Shown here one piece after another: positions 8,288 through 19,728 of a stretch of 64,000 nt of DNA. Source of the stretch: Pseudomonas eutrophicaquae (GTDB lineage: Bacteria > Pseudomonadota > Gammaproteobacteria > Pseudomonadales > Pseudomonadaceae). Under the pieces are notes generated by a model. It was not told the origin of the DNA. It searched no databases and saw only the letters and a list, made by a program, of their open reading frames with translations. The position numbers and the translations under genes were made by a program. Where the stretch lies: positions 106,386 through 170,385 of the forward strand of contig NZ_JAMJEZ010000003.1 of the NCBI RefSeq assembly GCF_023544715.1, in the 5' to 3' direction. The stretch's first letter is position 1, and each line of letters begins with the position of its first letter.

Positions 8288-9811
8288 TTACTTGACTTCG
8301 ACCGCCAGGCTCTCGGCGATCTTCTGCTTCCAGATCTGCGGGCCGGTGATGTGCACCGACTCACCGTTGGCATCGACCGCCACGGTCACCGGCATGTCCT
8401 TGACCTCGAACTCGTAGATTGCTTCCATGCCCAGTTCCTCAAAGGCCACCACGCGCGACTGCTTGATCGCCTGGGCGACCAGGTAGGCGGCGCCGCCGAC
8501 AGCCATCAGGTACACGGCCTTGTTGTCCTTGATCGCCTCGATGGCGATTGGGCCACGCTCGGACTTGCCGATCATGCCCAGAAGGCCGGTCTGCTCAAGG
8601 ATCTGGCGGGTGAACTTGTCCATACGGGTGGCGGTGGTCGGGCCGGCCGGGCCAACCACCTCGTCACGCACCGGATCGACCGGGCCGACGTAGTAGATGA
8701 AGCGGCCTTTGAGGTCCACCGGCAGCTGCTCGCCTTTGTTGAGCATATCGACCATGCGCTTGTGCGCCGCATCACGGCCGGTGAGCATCTTGCCGTTGAG
8801 CAGGATGGTTTCGCCCGGCTTCCAGCTCTGCACCTCTTCCGGAGTCAGGGTGTCGAGGTTGACGCGACGGGCGCTCGGGCCGGCTTCCCAGACGATTTCC
8901 GGGTAGGCGTCCAGCGGCGGGGCTTCCAGCACGGCCGGGCCGGAGCCATCCAGCACGAAGTGGGCGTGACGGGTGGCCGCGCAGTTGGGGATGATGCATA
9001 CCGGCAGCGAGGCGGCGTGGGTCGGGTAGTCCTTGATCTTCACGTCGAGCACGGTGGTCAGACCGCCCAGACCCTGGGCGCCGATGCCCAGCTGGTTGAT
9101 CTTCTCGAACAGCTCAAGGCGCAGTTCCTCAATGCGGTTCTGCGGGCCGCGGGCTTTGAGCTCATGGATGTCGATCGACTCCATCAGCACTTCCTTGGCC
9201 ATCAGCGCGGCCTTCTCGGCGGTGCCGCCGATACCGATGCCGAGCATGCCCGGCGGGCACCAGCCAGCGCCCATTTCCGGCACGGTCTTCAGTACCCAGT
9301 CGACGATCGAGTCGGACGGGTTGAGCATGCCCATCTTCGACTTGTTCTCCGAGCCACCGCCCTTGGCGGCCACGTCCACTTCCACCTTGTCGCCGGGGAC
9401 GATGGAGTAGTGGATGACAGCCGGGGTGTTGTCCTTGGTGTTCTTGCGGGCACCTGCCGGGTCGGCGAGGATCGAGGCACGCAGGACGTTTTCCGGCAGG
9501 TTGTAGGCGCGGCGCACGCCTTCGTTGATCATGTCGTCGACGCTCATGGTGGCGCCATCCCAGTGCACATCCATGCCGACCTTGACGAACACGGTGACGA
9601 TACCGGTGTCCTGGCAGATCGGACGGTGGCCGGTGGCGCACATCCGCGAGTTGATCAGGATCTGGGCGATGGAGTCACGGGCTGCCGGCGACTCTTCGCG
9701 CAGGTAGGCCTCGTGCATGGCCTGGATGAAGTCGACGGGGTGGTAGTAGGAGATGTACTGCAGGGCATCGGCGACGCTCTGGATCAGGTCGTCTTGCTTG
9801 ATTACGGCCAT
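8288..9811 (-). CDS. Class I (iron-sulfur) fumarate hydratase
   Basis: This 507-residue enzyme belongs to the oxygen-sensitive FumA/FumB family and interconverts fumarate and malate in the TCA cycle. The N-terminal alpha domain contains MCATGHRPICQDTG (Cys58, Cys66), and further conserved cysteines lie in GAGWCPPGMLG and CIIPNCAATRHAH. Three of these hold the [4Fe-4S] cluster. The C-terminal beta domain follows from about residue 340. Full family length, clean ATG with GAGGA upstream. It stands alone with its own terminator. Pseudomonads usually also carry the iron-free FumC elsewhere for iron-poor conditions. Confidence 0.96.
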   Translation of the reverse strand: MAVIKQDDLIQSVADALQYISYYHPVDFIQAMHEAYLREESPAARDSIAQILINSRMCATGHRPICQDTGIVTVFVKVGMDVHWDGATMSVDDMINEGVRRAYNLPENVLRASILADPAGARKNTKDNTPAVIHYSIVPGDKVEVDVAAKGGGSENKSKMGMLNPSDSIVDWVLKTVPEMGAGWCPPGMLGIGIGGTAEKAALMAKEVLMESIDIHELKARGPQNRIEELRLELFEKINQLGIGAQGLGGLTTVLDVKIKDYPTHAASLPVCIIPNCAATRHAHFVLDGSGPAVLEAPPLDAYPEIVWEAGPSARRVNLDTLTPEEVQSWKPGETILLNGKMLTGRDAAHKRMVDMLNKGEQLPVDLKGRFIYYVGPVDPVRDEVVGPAGPTTATRMDKFTRQILEQTGLLGMIGKSERGPIAIEAIKDNKAVYLMAVGGAAYLVAQAIKQSRVVAFEELGMEAIYEFEVKDMPVTVAVDANGESVHITGPQIWKQKIAESLAVEVK

Positions 9812-9955
9812 GGAACACGGTCCTCTTCAGGCGGGAACTTCACGGCGCGCCACCCCTGAGGGCAGCGCAAAGGGCGCGAGAGTATAGCGCGCAGGCTGCG
9901 CTGCGGGACACTCGCGGCGCCCGACAATGGTCGATGAACGCACGCGCGGCCGGTA

Positions 9956-10366
9956 TCAGGCCTCGCCAGCCAGACGCCGTTCGAGCTGGAAGCGCCAGCG
10001 GGTGTAAAGCAGCGCGGCGCAGAACACCACGCTGCTCAAGAGCGCTTCCACCAGGCCAAAGGTCAGGCGCCCCGGTTCAAAGGCGGTGACCACCCCCTGG
10101 ATGAAATACAGGTTGATCACATAGCACAGCCAGGCGTGCACCCGGGCGCTGCCCAGCAGGATGCCCGGGGCCAGCAGCAGCAGCGGCACGGCCTGCACGC
10201 CGAGAATCACCCACGGCCGGGCGCCGTGCAGATCGACGATCTGCAGATACCAGACGGCCAGCGCCAGCAGCAGGGCAAGAAAGGCGATCAGGGTCAGAAC
10301 GCGCGCCAGACGCACGCGCGGCTGCAGCCAGTCCAGGGGCGGCAGCGGTTTGGGGGTTCGGGCCAT
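9956..10366 (-). CDS. DUF2069 family small inner-membrane protein
   Basis: The 136-residue product has four hydrophobic helices (roughly residues 24-45, 53-75, 80-100 and 105-127) separated by short loops, fitting the DUF2069 family of unknown function. Start ATG 10366 follows the wrbA stop by one base, so it is read from the wrbA message. The same wrbA-DUF2069 order is common in pseudomonads. No catalytic residue pattern is visible; function is unknown. Confidence 0.85.
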   Translation of the reverse strand: MARTPKPLPPLDWLQPRVRLARVLTLIAFLALLLALAVWYLQIVDLHGARPWVILGVQAVPLLLLAPGILLGSARVHAWLCYVINLYFIQGVVTAFEPGRLTFGLVEALLSSVVFCAALLYTRWRFQLERRLAGEA

Positions 10367-10367
10367 C

Positions 10368-13186
<2,819 letters not shown>

Positions 13187-13234
13187 GCGTCAGGTGCTGC
13201 GGCGTCTGGCGGGATGACGGCGGCCAGCTGGCCG

Positions 13235-14185
13235 TCAGTCATCCTCCGGCAGGGTTGGGGTGCGCCCGGCCTTGCGGCGTAGCCCCTCGAGCAGCTCCTG
13301 CTGCAGCTCGGGGTCGTGACGGGTCAGTTCGAGCAGACCTTGTTCGAGTTCATCGGCCTCCTCATCGAATTGCAGGGCGACCAGGCGGCGCACCCGCTCG
13401 ACCCAGCGATCCACATCCTCACCCTCCAGATCCGCATGGATCAGGGCGCGGGCCTCGCGCAGGCGACGGCGCAGATCCGCCTCGATGCCAAGGCGCAGAT
13501 CGGCATGGGTCTTGCCGTCATCGCTCTCGACCCGCAGTTGCAGGTGGTCCAGGCGGCGACTGTCCAGCTCGCTGAACGGCTGATCCAGCAGGTCCAGCTC
13601 CAGCTGTCCCTGGGCATCGGTGAACAGCTCATACAATTGCCCGGCCACCCGCACCGTCACCGGGCGCTCGCTCCACGGCAGGTTGCTGTGCTCCAGACGA
13701 AGATCGCGCGGCTGCTCCTCGAGCGCGGCCAGGTTCTGCTGGGCACGGCCGTTGGATTCGACATTCATGAACGGGTTGATCCCCGCCAGCCCGTAGCCGA
13801 TCCAGCCACGGGTCACGTTGTCCGGCAGGCTGCCCAGCGCCACCACGTTCACCAGGTTAGCCGCGCCACCCGCCACCAGCGCCAGGGCGCCGAGGGGCAG
13901 CTCGTAGAGCTCGCGCCACGGTTGGTAGGGGGTGTAGCGTTGGTAGCGGCGCGTCACCTCGTACTCGCGTACCTCAAAGGTCTTCTGCTCGTTGACGCGC
14001 ACCGTCTGGCGCGGCTGGCTCAGCGTGCGCACCTCGCCGGCATCCAGATACAGGCTGTGATCAAGCAGCCGGCGCTCGACGCGCGACTCCAGCTCGCTGC
14101 GTTGCGGCAGCTGGTTGGCGCAGCCGGTGAGGAACACGGCGCCGCACAGGGCGGCGCCGGCAAGGCGATGGTGGCGTCTGGGCAT
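13235..14185 (-). CDS. Hypothetical lipoprotein
   Basis: This 316-residue protein has a lipoprotein signal (FLTGC, Cys22). A periplasmic region follows with Tyr/Arg-rich stretches, a Gly/Ala-rich hydrophobic segment near residues 95-115, and an acidic, Leu/Arg-rich C-terminal 100 residues likely to be helical. I do not recognise a characterised family, though a lipoprotein of this kind next to proS is usual in Pseudomonas. ATG 14185 is seven bases after the proS stop, so it is probably co-transcribed with proS. Confidence 0.82.
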   Translation of the reverse strand: MPRRHHRLAGAALCGAVFLTGCANQLPQRSELESRVERRLLDHSLYLDAGEVRTLSQPRQTVRVNEQKTFEVREYEVTRRYQRYTPYQPWRELYELPLGALALVAGGAANLVNVVALGSLPDNVTRGWIGYGLAGINPFMNVESNGRAQQNLAALEEQPRDLRLEHSNLPWSERPVTVRVAGQLYELFTDAQGQLELDLLDQPFSELDSRRLDHLQLRVESDDGKTHADLRLGIEADLRRRLREARALIHADLEGEDVDRWVERVRRLVALQFDEEADELEQGLLELTRHDPELQQELLEGLRRKAGRTPTLPEDD

Positions 14186-14192
14186 GATCTCG

Positions 14193-15908
14193 TCAGCGGT
14201 TGAGGCGGGCGGCGAGGAAGGCCTGGATCTCGGCCAGCGGCACGTTCTGCGCCTCGCCGTCACGGCGGCCCTTGTATTCGAGAACCGACTCGGCCAGGCC
14301 CCGCTCGCTGATCACGAGGCGATGCGGGATGCCGATTAGTTCCATGTCAGCAAATTTGACGCCCGGACTGGTCTTCTTGTCACGATCATCCAGCAGTACT
14401 TCATAGCCGGCGGCGCTCAGCTCGGCGTACAGCGCATCGGCGGCAGCCTTGACCTCGGCGTTTTCGTACTTCATCGGCACGATAGCGAGCTGGAACGGCG
14501 CCAGGGCTTCCGGCCAGAGGATGCCGCGGGCGTCGTGATTCTGCTCGATGGCAGCAGCGACCACGCGCGATACGCCAATGCCGTAGCAGCCCATGATCAG
14601 GGTGACCGGCTTGCCGTTTTCGCCCAGTACCGAAACCTTCATCGCCTCGCTGTACTTGGTGCCGAGCTGGAAGATATGCCCGACCTCGATGCCGCGCTTG
14701 ATTACCAGCGTGCCCTGACCATCCGGGCTCGGGTCGCCTTCGACCACGTTGCGCAGGTCGGCGACATCCGGCAGCGGCAGGTCGCGCTCCCAGTTGAGGC
14801 CGAAGTAGTGCTGGCCGTCGACGTTGGCACCGGCAGCAAAGTCGCTGATCAGCGCCACCGAGCGGTCGATGACGGCTGGGATCGGCAGGTTCAGCGGGCC
14901 GAGCGAGCCTGGGCCAGCACCGATGGCGGCGCGGATCTCGGCCTCGGAGGCCATCACCAGCGGGCTGGCAACCAGCGGGTGGTTGGCGGCCTTGATCTCG
15001 TTCAGTTCATGATCGCCGCGCACGAGCAGGGCGATCAGCTGGCCTTCTTCAGCGCCGCGCACCACCAGGGTCTTGACGGTTTTTTCAATCGCTACACCGA
15101 ACTGGGTGACCAGCTCATCGATGGTCTTGGCATCCGGGGTATCGACTCGGCGCAGTGCTTCGGTCGCCGCGCCACGCACGGTTTCGCGTGGGATGGCCTC
15201 GGCTTTCTCGATGTTGGCCGCGTAGTCGGAGCTGTCGCTGAAGGCGATGTCGTCCTCACCGGAGTCGGCCAGCACATGGAATTCGTGGGAGCCGGTACCG
15301 CCGATCGAGCCGGTATCGGCCTGTACCGGACGGAAGTTCAGGCCCAGGCGGGTGAAGATGCTGCAGTAGGCCTGGTGCATGCGGTTGTAGGTGTCCTGCA
15401 GCGACTCCTGGGTCAGGTGGAAGGAGTAGGCGTCCTTCATCAGGAACTCGCGGCCACGCATCAGGCCGAAGCGCGGGCGGATCTCGTCACGGAACTTGGT
15501 CTGAATCTGGTAGAAGTTGATCGGTAGCTGCTTGTAGCTGTTCAGCTCGTTACGGGCCAGATCGGTGATCACTTCTTCATGGGTCGGGCCGACGCAGAAG
15601 TCACGCTGGTGGCGGTCTTTCAGGCGCAGCAGCTCGGGGCCGTATTGCTCCCAGCGGCCGGATTCCTGCCACAGCTCGGCCGGCTGGATCGCCGGCATCA
15701 GCACCTCGAGGGCGCCGGCGGCGTCCATCTCCTCGCGGACGATCTTCTCCGCCTTGCGCAGCACGCGCAGGCCCATCGGCAGCCAGGTGTAGAGGCCCGA
15801 GGCGAGGCGGCGGATCATCCCGGCGCGCAGCAGCAGCTGGTGGCTGATCACCACGGCATCGGCGGGCGTTTCTTTGAGGGTCGAGATCAGGTACTGGCTG
15901 GTGCGCAT
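14193..15908 (-). CDS. proS: Prolyl-tRNA synthetase
   Basis: The 571-residue class II aminoacyl-tRNA synthetase charges tRNA-Pro. It has the bacterial long form: catalytic core with class II motif 2 around [17 protein letters not shown] (residues ~140-160), the inserted YbaK-like editing domain (~residues 225-400) that clears Ala-tRNA-Pro, motif 3 with GCYGIGVSR near 445, and the C-terminal anticodon-binding domain from ~475. Length is standard. A lipoprotein gene follows seven bases later. Confidence 0.98.
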   Translation of the reverse strand: MRTSQYLISTLKETPADAVVISHQLLLRAGMIRRLASGLYTWLPMGLRVLRKAEKIVREEMDAAGALEVLMPAIQPAELWQESGRWEQYGPELLRLKDRHQRDFCVGPTHEEVITDLARNELNSYKQLPINFYQIQTKFRDEIRPRFGLMRGREFLMKDAYSFHLTQESLQDTYNRMHQAYCSIFTRLGLNFRPVQADTGSIGGTGSHEFHVLADSGEDDIAFSDSSDYAANIEKAEAIPRETVRGAATEALRRVDTPDAKTIDELVTQFGVAIEKTVKTLVVRGAEEGQLIALLVRGDHELNEIKAANHPLVASPLVMASEAEIRAAIGAGPGSLGPLNLPIPAVIDRSVALISDFAAGANVDGQHYFGLNWERDLPLPDVADLRNVVEGDPSPDGQGTLVIKRGIEVGHIFQLGTKYSEAMKVSVLGENGKPVTLIMGCYGIGVSRVVAAAIEQNHDARGILWPEALAPFQLAIVPMKYENAEVKAAADALYAELSAAGYEVLLDDRDKKTSPGVKFADMELIGIPHRLVISERGLAESVLEYKGRRDGEAQNVPLAEIQAFLAARLNR

Positions 15909-16004
15909 GGGCTGAAGTATCCGGTTTCGCTGGGCGGAAAAATGGCCTGCATTGTACGGCGCGGGTCAGATGGCGTACAGCGCACGCCCCGGCGCGCCGA
16001 TTGC

Positions 16005-16040
16005 GAAAACGACAGAGCCCGGCGCGGGGGCCGGGCTCTG
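16005..16040 (-). terminator. Rho-independent terminator after the OprD-family porin gene
   Basis: CAGAGCCCGG (16013-16022) and CCGGGCTCTG (16031-16040) form a ten-base stem. Read on the minus strand it is followed by TCGTTTTC, a usable U-tract. It lies 26 bases past the porin stop. Confidence 0.8.
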
Positions 16041-16065
16041 GTGACAGACGAAGAGCTGGCAGGCG

Positions 16066-17349
16066 TTACAGGATGCTCAGCGGGTATTCGACGATCAGGC
16101 GCACTTCATTGACATCGTCATCATAGGCACTGCTGGCGCGGTACAGCGCGCTGCGCAGGCGCAGAGACAGGTCCTTGGCGACACCTTCCTGGACCACGTA
16201 TTTGCTCTCGAAGTTGAACTCATGCTCCTTGGCATCGCGGCTGGCGCCGGTGTCGATGTTGTCGCCGGTGATGTAGCGGCTCATGAAGCTCAAGCCCGGT
16301 ACACCGTAGCTGGCCATGTCCAGGTCGTAACGGACCTGCCAGGAGCGCTCATCCTTGCCGATGAAGTCGGAGTACTGCACGGAGTTGGCCAGCCAGACGG
16401 TGCCGCCGCCATCGATGCCGTAGGTATAGCCGGTGTCACCGGAGGCGCGCTGGTGCGCCAGGGTGAAGGTGTGCGCGCCCATGTTGTAGGCGGCGGCCAG
16501 GCTCCAGATCTTGTTGTCGAGATCGCCGGAGAGCTTGCGGCCATCGTCCTTGCTGCGGTAGGCGTTGAAGTCGAGGTTCAGCGAACGCTCATCGCCCAGC
16601 GGCAGGGTGTAGTTCAGGTTGAGGTAGGTCTTCTTGAAGTGATCTTCCACATCAGAGGCGTGCAGGCCGGCGCTGAAGTCTTCGGTGAAGCGGTAGTCGG
16701 CGCCGAAGATGTTGGCCGAGGTCAGGCCAGCCGCGCCCTTGCCATTGATGGTGTCGCGGCCGGTGGCGGTCATGCTGCTCAGTGCGGTGAAGCGACCGGC
16801 ATTCAGGCTCAGGCCATCGATTTCTTCACTGACCAGGAAGGTGCCGGTGGCGACTTCCGGCAGCAGGCGGGCGTCGTCGGTGGAGAACACCGGGGTTTCG
16901 ACCAGCTGGTTGCCGTACTTGAGGGTGGTGTTGGAGACGCGGGCTTTGAGCACGGCGCCACCGCGGGTCTGGGTGTCGTCGGCGCTGCCGTCATCGGTCT
17001 GGCCGAATTGGCCGGTGCCATAACGGCCCTTGCCGCTGTCGAGCTTGATGGCGCTCAGGGCATGGGCATCAACGCCAAAGCCCACGGTGCCCTGGGTGAA
17101 GCCGGATTCATAAAAGGCGCGCACGCCCAGGCCGGTTTCTTCACGATAGCCGTTGGTCTTGCCGGTGATGGCATTGGTGTTACCGGCACCGTTACGGAAA
17201 TCACGGTTCATGTACAGCAGGCGACTGTGCACATTCAGGCTGCTGTCTTCGATAAAGCCTTTCGACTCGCTCTGTGCGCTGGCCAGGGTCAGGGAGCTGC
17301 TGGTCGCGGCGGCGATGGCCAGCGCCATGACGTTCCATTTCATCTGCAT
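16066..17349 (-). CDS. OprD-family outer-membrane porin
   Basis: The 427-residue precursor has a Sec signal peptide (cleavage near ASA-QSE, residue ~25) and then KGFIEDSSLNVHSR, the typical mature start of the OprD/OccD-OccK family. It ends in RLIVEYPLSIL, the aromatic/hydrophobic last strand needed for Bam-dependent insertion. These 18-strand channels admit basic amino acids or carboxylates. Start ATG 17349 has AAGGA eight bases before it; an ATG at 17343 is also possible. The locus beside proS matches where oprD itself sits in P. aeruginosa as I recall, but substrate class cannot be fixed from the sequence. Confidence 0.94.
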   Translation of the reverse strand: MQMKWNVMALAIAAATSSSLTLASAQSESKGFIEDSSLNVHSRLLYMNRDFRNGAGNTNAITGKTNGYREETGLGVRAFYESGFTQGTVGFGVDAHALSAIKLDSGKGRYGTGQFGQTDDGSADDTQTRGGAVLKARVSNTTLKYGNQLVETPVFSTDDARLLPEVATGTFLVSEEIDGLSLNAGRFTALSSMTATGRDTINGKGAAGLTSANIFGADYRFTEDFSAGLHASDVEDHFKKTYLNLNYTLPLGDERSLNLDFNAYRSKDDGRKLSGDLDNKIWSLAAAYNMGAHTFTLAHQRASGDTGYTYGIDGGGTVWLANSVQYSDFIGKDERSWQVRYDLDMASYGVPGLSFMSRYITGDNIDTGASRDAKEHEFNFESKYVVQEGVAKDLSLRLRSALYRASSAYDDDVNEVRLIVEYPLSIL

Positions 17350-17424
17350 GGTGTATTCCTTGAAAGCGATAAAAGTCAGGCCTGTCACTGACCGTGCAGG
17401 CAACGGATTCATTGTTATTGTTTT

Positions 17425-17439
17425 GTGACGTTATATCAC
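17425..17439 (-). promoter_or_regulatory. Inverted repeat over a TATAAC -10 element, porin promoter
   Basis: GTGA (17425-17428) and TCAC (17436-17439) flank a seven-base centre containing, on the minus strand, TATAAC (17435-17430). This would start the porin message about 75 bases before its ATG. No good -35 is present, so an activator or repressor acting at the repeat is plausible. The seven-base centre does not fit CRP/Vfr. Confidence 0.35.
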
Positions 17440-17521
17440 GGGCGCAGCCCGCTGCGCTGTATGCCACGCATCGCGCCGCTTGGCAGGCTGCTTGGGAAGC
17501 CTCTGGCGCGTGGGCGAAGTG

Positions 17522-17538
17522 GTTAATGGTTTCTTAAG
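17522..17538 (+). promoter_or_regulatory. QseB/PmrA/BqsR-type operator before the four-gene oxidase cluster
   Basis: GTTAAT (17522-17527), five bases, then CTTAAG (17533-17538) form a tandem box. Written in the BqsR style it is TTAAT-N6-TTAAG; in the PmrA style it is a near match to YTTAAT-N5-YTTAAG. It ends 46 bases before the ATG at 17585. OmpR-family regulators of the QseB/PmrA/BqsR group bind such direct repeats, and one is encoded 4.4 kb downstream. A second box precedes the CptA gene at nearly the same distance from its start. Binding is inferred. Confidence 0.6.
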
Positions 17539-17584
17539 CCGTGGCTTTGAAGATCATCCTGCATTCCACTCGAGGAGATGGATC

Positions 17585-18280
17585 ATGGCGGGGTTACCGA
17601 GCTTCGATGAGCGCAGTTGGCTGCGGATTGGTCCCGAGCAGGGGCTGGAGTTGTATGGCTGCGCCGTCGGTACCGACGCACAACGGCGCCAGCCATTCGA
17701 GACCCTGATCGCCACCTGCTTTGCCGAGCATTACGGCGCGCAGCTGCGTCAGTTCATGCCCTGCCTGCTGGGGCTCAAGGATGTGGCAGGCCAGCTGCAG
17801 GCCGTGGCCGGGCTGCGTTCGGCGGCGGCGGAGCCGCTGTTTCTTGAGCGCTACCTGAGCGAGCCAATTGAGCAGGCGGTGGCTCGGCAGCGCGAGACAC
17901 CGGCGCTGGACCGCGAGCAGCTGGTCGAGGTCGGCAATCTGGCGGCCCGTGGTGCCGGTCAGGCCCGCCTGCTGATCGTGGCGCTGACCCAGATGCTGGC
18001 CTTGAGCGGGATTCGCTGGGTGGCCTTCACCGGTACCTCGCTGCTGCTCAACAGCTTCCAGCGCCTTGGGGTGACGCTGCTGAATCTGGGCGCGGCCGAT
18101 GGGCGTTGCCTGGGCAGTGAGCAGGCGGACTGGGGCAGTTATTACGCCACGCACCCGCAGGTGATGGTCGGGGATGTGCTGGCGGCTCATCAGCGTCTGC
18201 AGACAGCGGGGGTCTACCAGCGTCTGGGCTGTCGGTCGCTGCGTGATGCCGAGCAGGAGTGCAGCCATGTCGCCTGCTGA
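17585..18280 (+). CDS. Thermostable-hemolysin family protein (PF12261), acyltransferase-like
   Basis: The 231-residue cytoplasmic-looking protein (no signal, no membrane helix) fits the family named after the Vibrio thermostable delta-hemolysin. The core VEVGNLAARGAGQARLL (residues ~115-131) resembles the VLEIGRTCV...GATIAVL core of OlsB in this same window and of autoinducer synthases, pointing to a GNAT-type acyltransferase fold rather than a toxin. Start 17585 has GAGGAG seven bases upstream. Its last 14 bases overlap the next gene, an AMP-ligase, so the two are translationally coupled. An acyl-CoA or acyl-adenylate-dependent transfer is inferred. Substrate unknown. Confidence 0.82.
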   Translation: MAGLPSFDERSWLRIGPEQGLELYGCAVGTDAQRRQPFETLIATCFAEHYGAQLRQFMPCLLGLKDVAGQLQAVAGLRSAAAEPLFLERYLSEPIEQAVARQRETPALDREQLVEVGNLAARGAGQARLLIVALTQMLALSGIRWVAFTGTSLLLNSFQRLGVTLLNLGAADGRCLGSEQADWGSYYATHPQVMVGDVLAAHQRLQTAGVYQRLGCRSLRDAEQECSHVAC

Positions 18281-19715
18281 GTTCTTCCGGCAACTGGTCG
18301 GACATGGCGAGCGGATGGCCCTCTGCGACGGCCACCAGCGCCTCAGTTACAGCGAGCTGCTCGCCGAGGTCGGGGCGCGTGCCCGGCAGCTGCAGCAAGG
18401 GGGTGTCCGGCGTCTGGCGCTGGCGCTGGATAACGGCCCGGACTGGCTGTTGTGGGATCTGGCCGCGCTACAGGCTGGCGTGGTCTGCGTGCCGTTGCCG
18501 GGCTTCTTTTCCTCCGCCCAGCAGCGCCATGTGCTGGAGAGTGCCGGCGTTGACACGCTGCTGGCCGCCGATCCGCAGGCCTTTGCGGATCTGGGCTTTG
18601 CGCCGCGGGCGGGGCTTTCTCAGCGTGCCGTGAGCCACGCGCCGGAGCTTGCGCCCGGCACGGCGAAGATCACCTACACCTCCGGTACTACCGGGCAGCC
18701 CAAGGGCGTGTGCCTGTCGGCTGAGGCGATGCTGCGGGTGGCGCAGAGCATTGCCGAGCGCATCGCTGTCTGCGGCATTAGCCGGCATCTCTGCGTGCTG
18801 CCACTGGCGGTGCTGCTGGAGAACCTGGCCGGCGGTTACAGCGCCTTGCTGCTCGGTGCGGGTCTTGAGTTGCCGGCTCTGGCCACGGTCGGCATGCAGG
18901 GTGCCAGCGGCTTTGACCTGCCGGCCTTCCTCGCCACTCTGGGGCAGGTAAAGCCGAGCAGCCTGATCCTGCTGCCGCAGCTGCTGCTGGCGCTGGTCAC
19001 AGCGGCCGAGCACGGAGCGCTACTGCCCGACTCACTGCGCTTTATCGCGGTAGGCGGCGGGCGAGTGGCGCCGCAACTGCTGGAGCGTGCCGAGGCGCTG
19101 GGGCTGCCGGTGTTCGAGGGCTATGGGTTGTCCGAATGCGCCTCGGTAGTGTGTTTGAACACACCTGGCCAGCGCCGGATTGGCAGCGTCGGCGTGCCAT
19201 TGCCCCATGTCGAGCTGCGCCTGGCCGCCGATGGCGAGGTGCTGGTGCGGGGTGCGCACTTTCTCGGTTATCTGGGCGAGCCGCCCCAAGCGAGTGAATG
19301 GCTGGCGACCGGGGATCTGGGGCACTGGGAGGAGGGCTTTCTGGTGCTGCACGGGCGCAAGAAGCATCAGTTCGTCACCGCCTTCGGCCGCAACGTCAAT
19401 CCCGAATGGGTGGAGGCCGAGCTGGTCCAGCAGGCCGCCATCGCCCAGGCCTGGCTGCATGGCGAGGCCTTGGCCGCCAACGTCGCGCTGCTGGTGCCGC
19501 GCGGCGAGGTAAGCGATGCCGCGCTGCAGGCCGCGGTCGATGCGGTCAACGCCCAGCTGCCGGACTACGCTCGTGTACACCACTGGCTGCGTGCTACGCA
19601 CCCCTTCAGTGAGGCCAATGGTTTGGCTACCAGCAACGGTCGCTTGCGCCGTGTCGCGCTGCTCGAACATTACCGTCCGGTCATCGAAGACCTGACGAAC
19701 GATTTGACTGTCTAG
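18267..19715 (+). CDS. AMP-dependent synthetase/ligase (ANL superfamily)
   Basis: The 482-residue enzyme is an adenylate-forming ligase. The P-loop is ITYTSGTTGQPKG (135-147), the A5-like motif is EGYGLSE (near 290), and the hinge region GDLGHWEEGFLVLHGRKK (about 350-370) is intact, but the C-terminal domain is short. It would activate a carboxylate, most likely a fatty acid, as an acyl-adenylate and then a thioester. It overlaps the upstream acyltransferase-like gene by 14 bases with AGGAG seven bases before its ATG. The diiron oxidase gene follows after 13 bases. Which acid it activates cannot be told. Confidence 0.85.
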   Translation: MSPAEFFRQLVGHGERMALCDGHQRLSYSELLAEVGARARQLQQGGVRRLALALDNGPDWLLWDLAALQAGVVCVPLPGFFSSAQQRHVLESAGVDTLLAADPQAFADLGFAPRAGLSQRAVSHAPELAPGTAKITYTSGTTGQPKGVCLSAEAMLRVAQSIAERIAVCGISRHLCVLPLAVLLENLAGGYSALLLGAGLELPALATVGMQGASGFDLPAFLATLGQVKPSSLILLPQLLLALVTAAEHGALLPDSLRFIAVGGGRVAPQLLERAEALGLPVFEGYGLSECASVVCLNTPGQRRIGSVGVPLPHVELRLAADGEVLVRGAHFLGYLGEPPQASEWLATGDLGHWEEGFLVLHGRKKHQFVTAFGRNVNPEWVEAELVQQAAIAQAWLHGEALAANVALLVPRGEVSDAALQAAVDAVNAQLPDYARVHHWLRATHPFSEANGLATSNGRLRRVALLEHYRPVIEDLTNDLTV

Positions 19716-19728
19716 AGGATCTGCCACC

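Noticed and set aside
8351-9859. Plus-strand open frame of about 500 codons opposite the fumarase gene
   Set aside because: Exact antisense shadow of a well-recognised enzyme with no domain of its own; a product of GC-rich codon bias.
17425-17439. CRP/Vfr site in front of the porin gene
   Set aside because: GTGA and TCAC are separated by seven bases instead of the six required; kept only as an unassigned inverted repeat.
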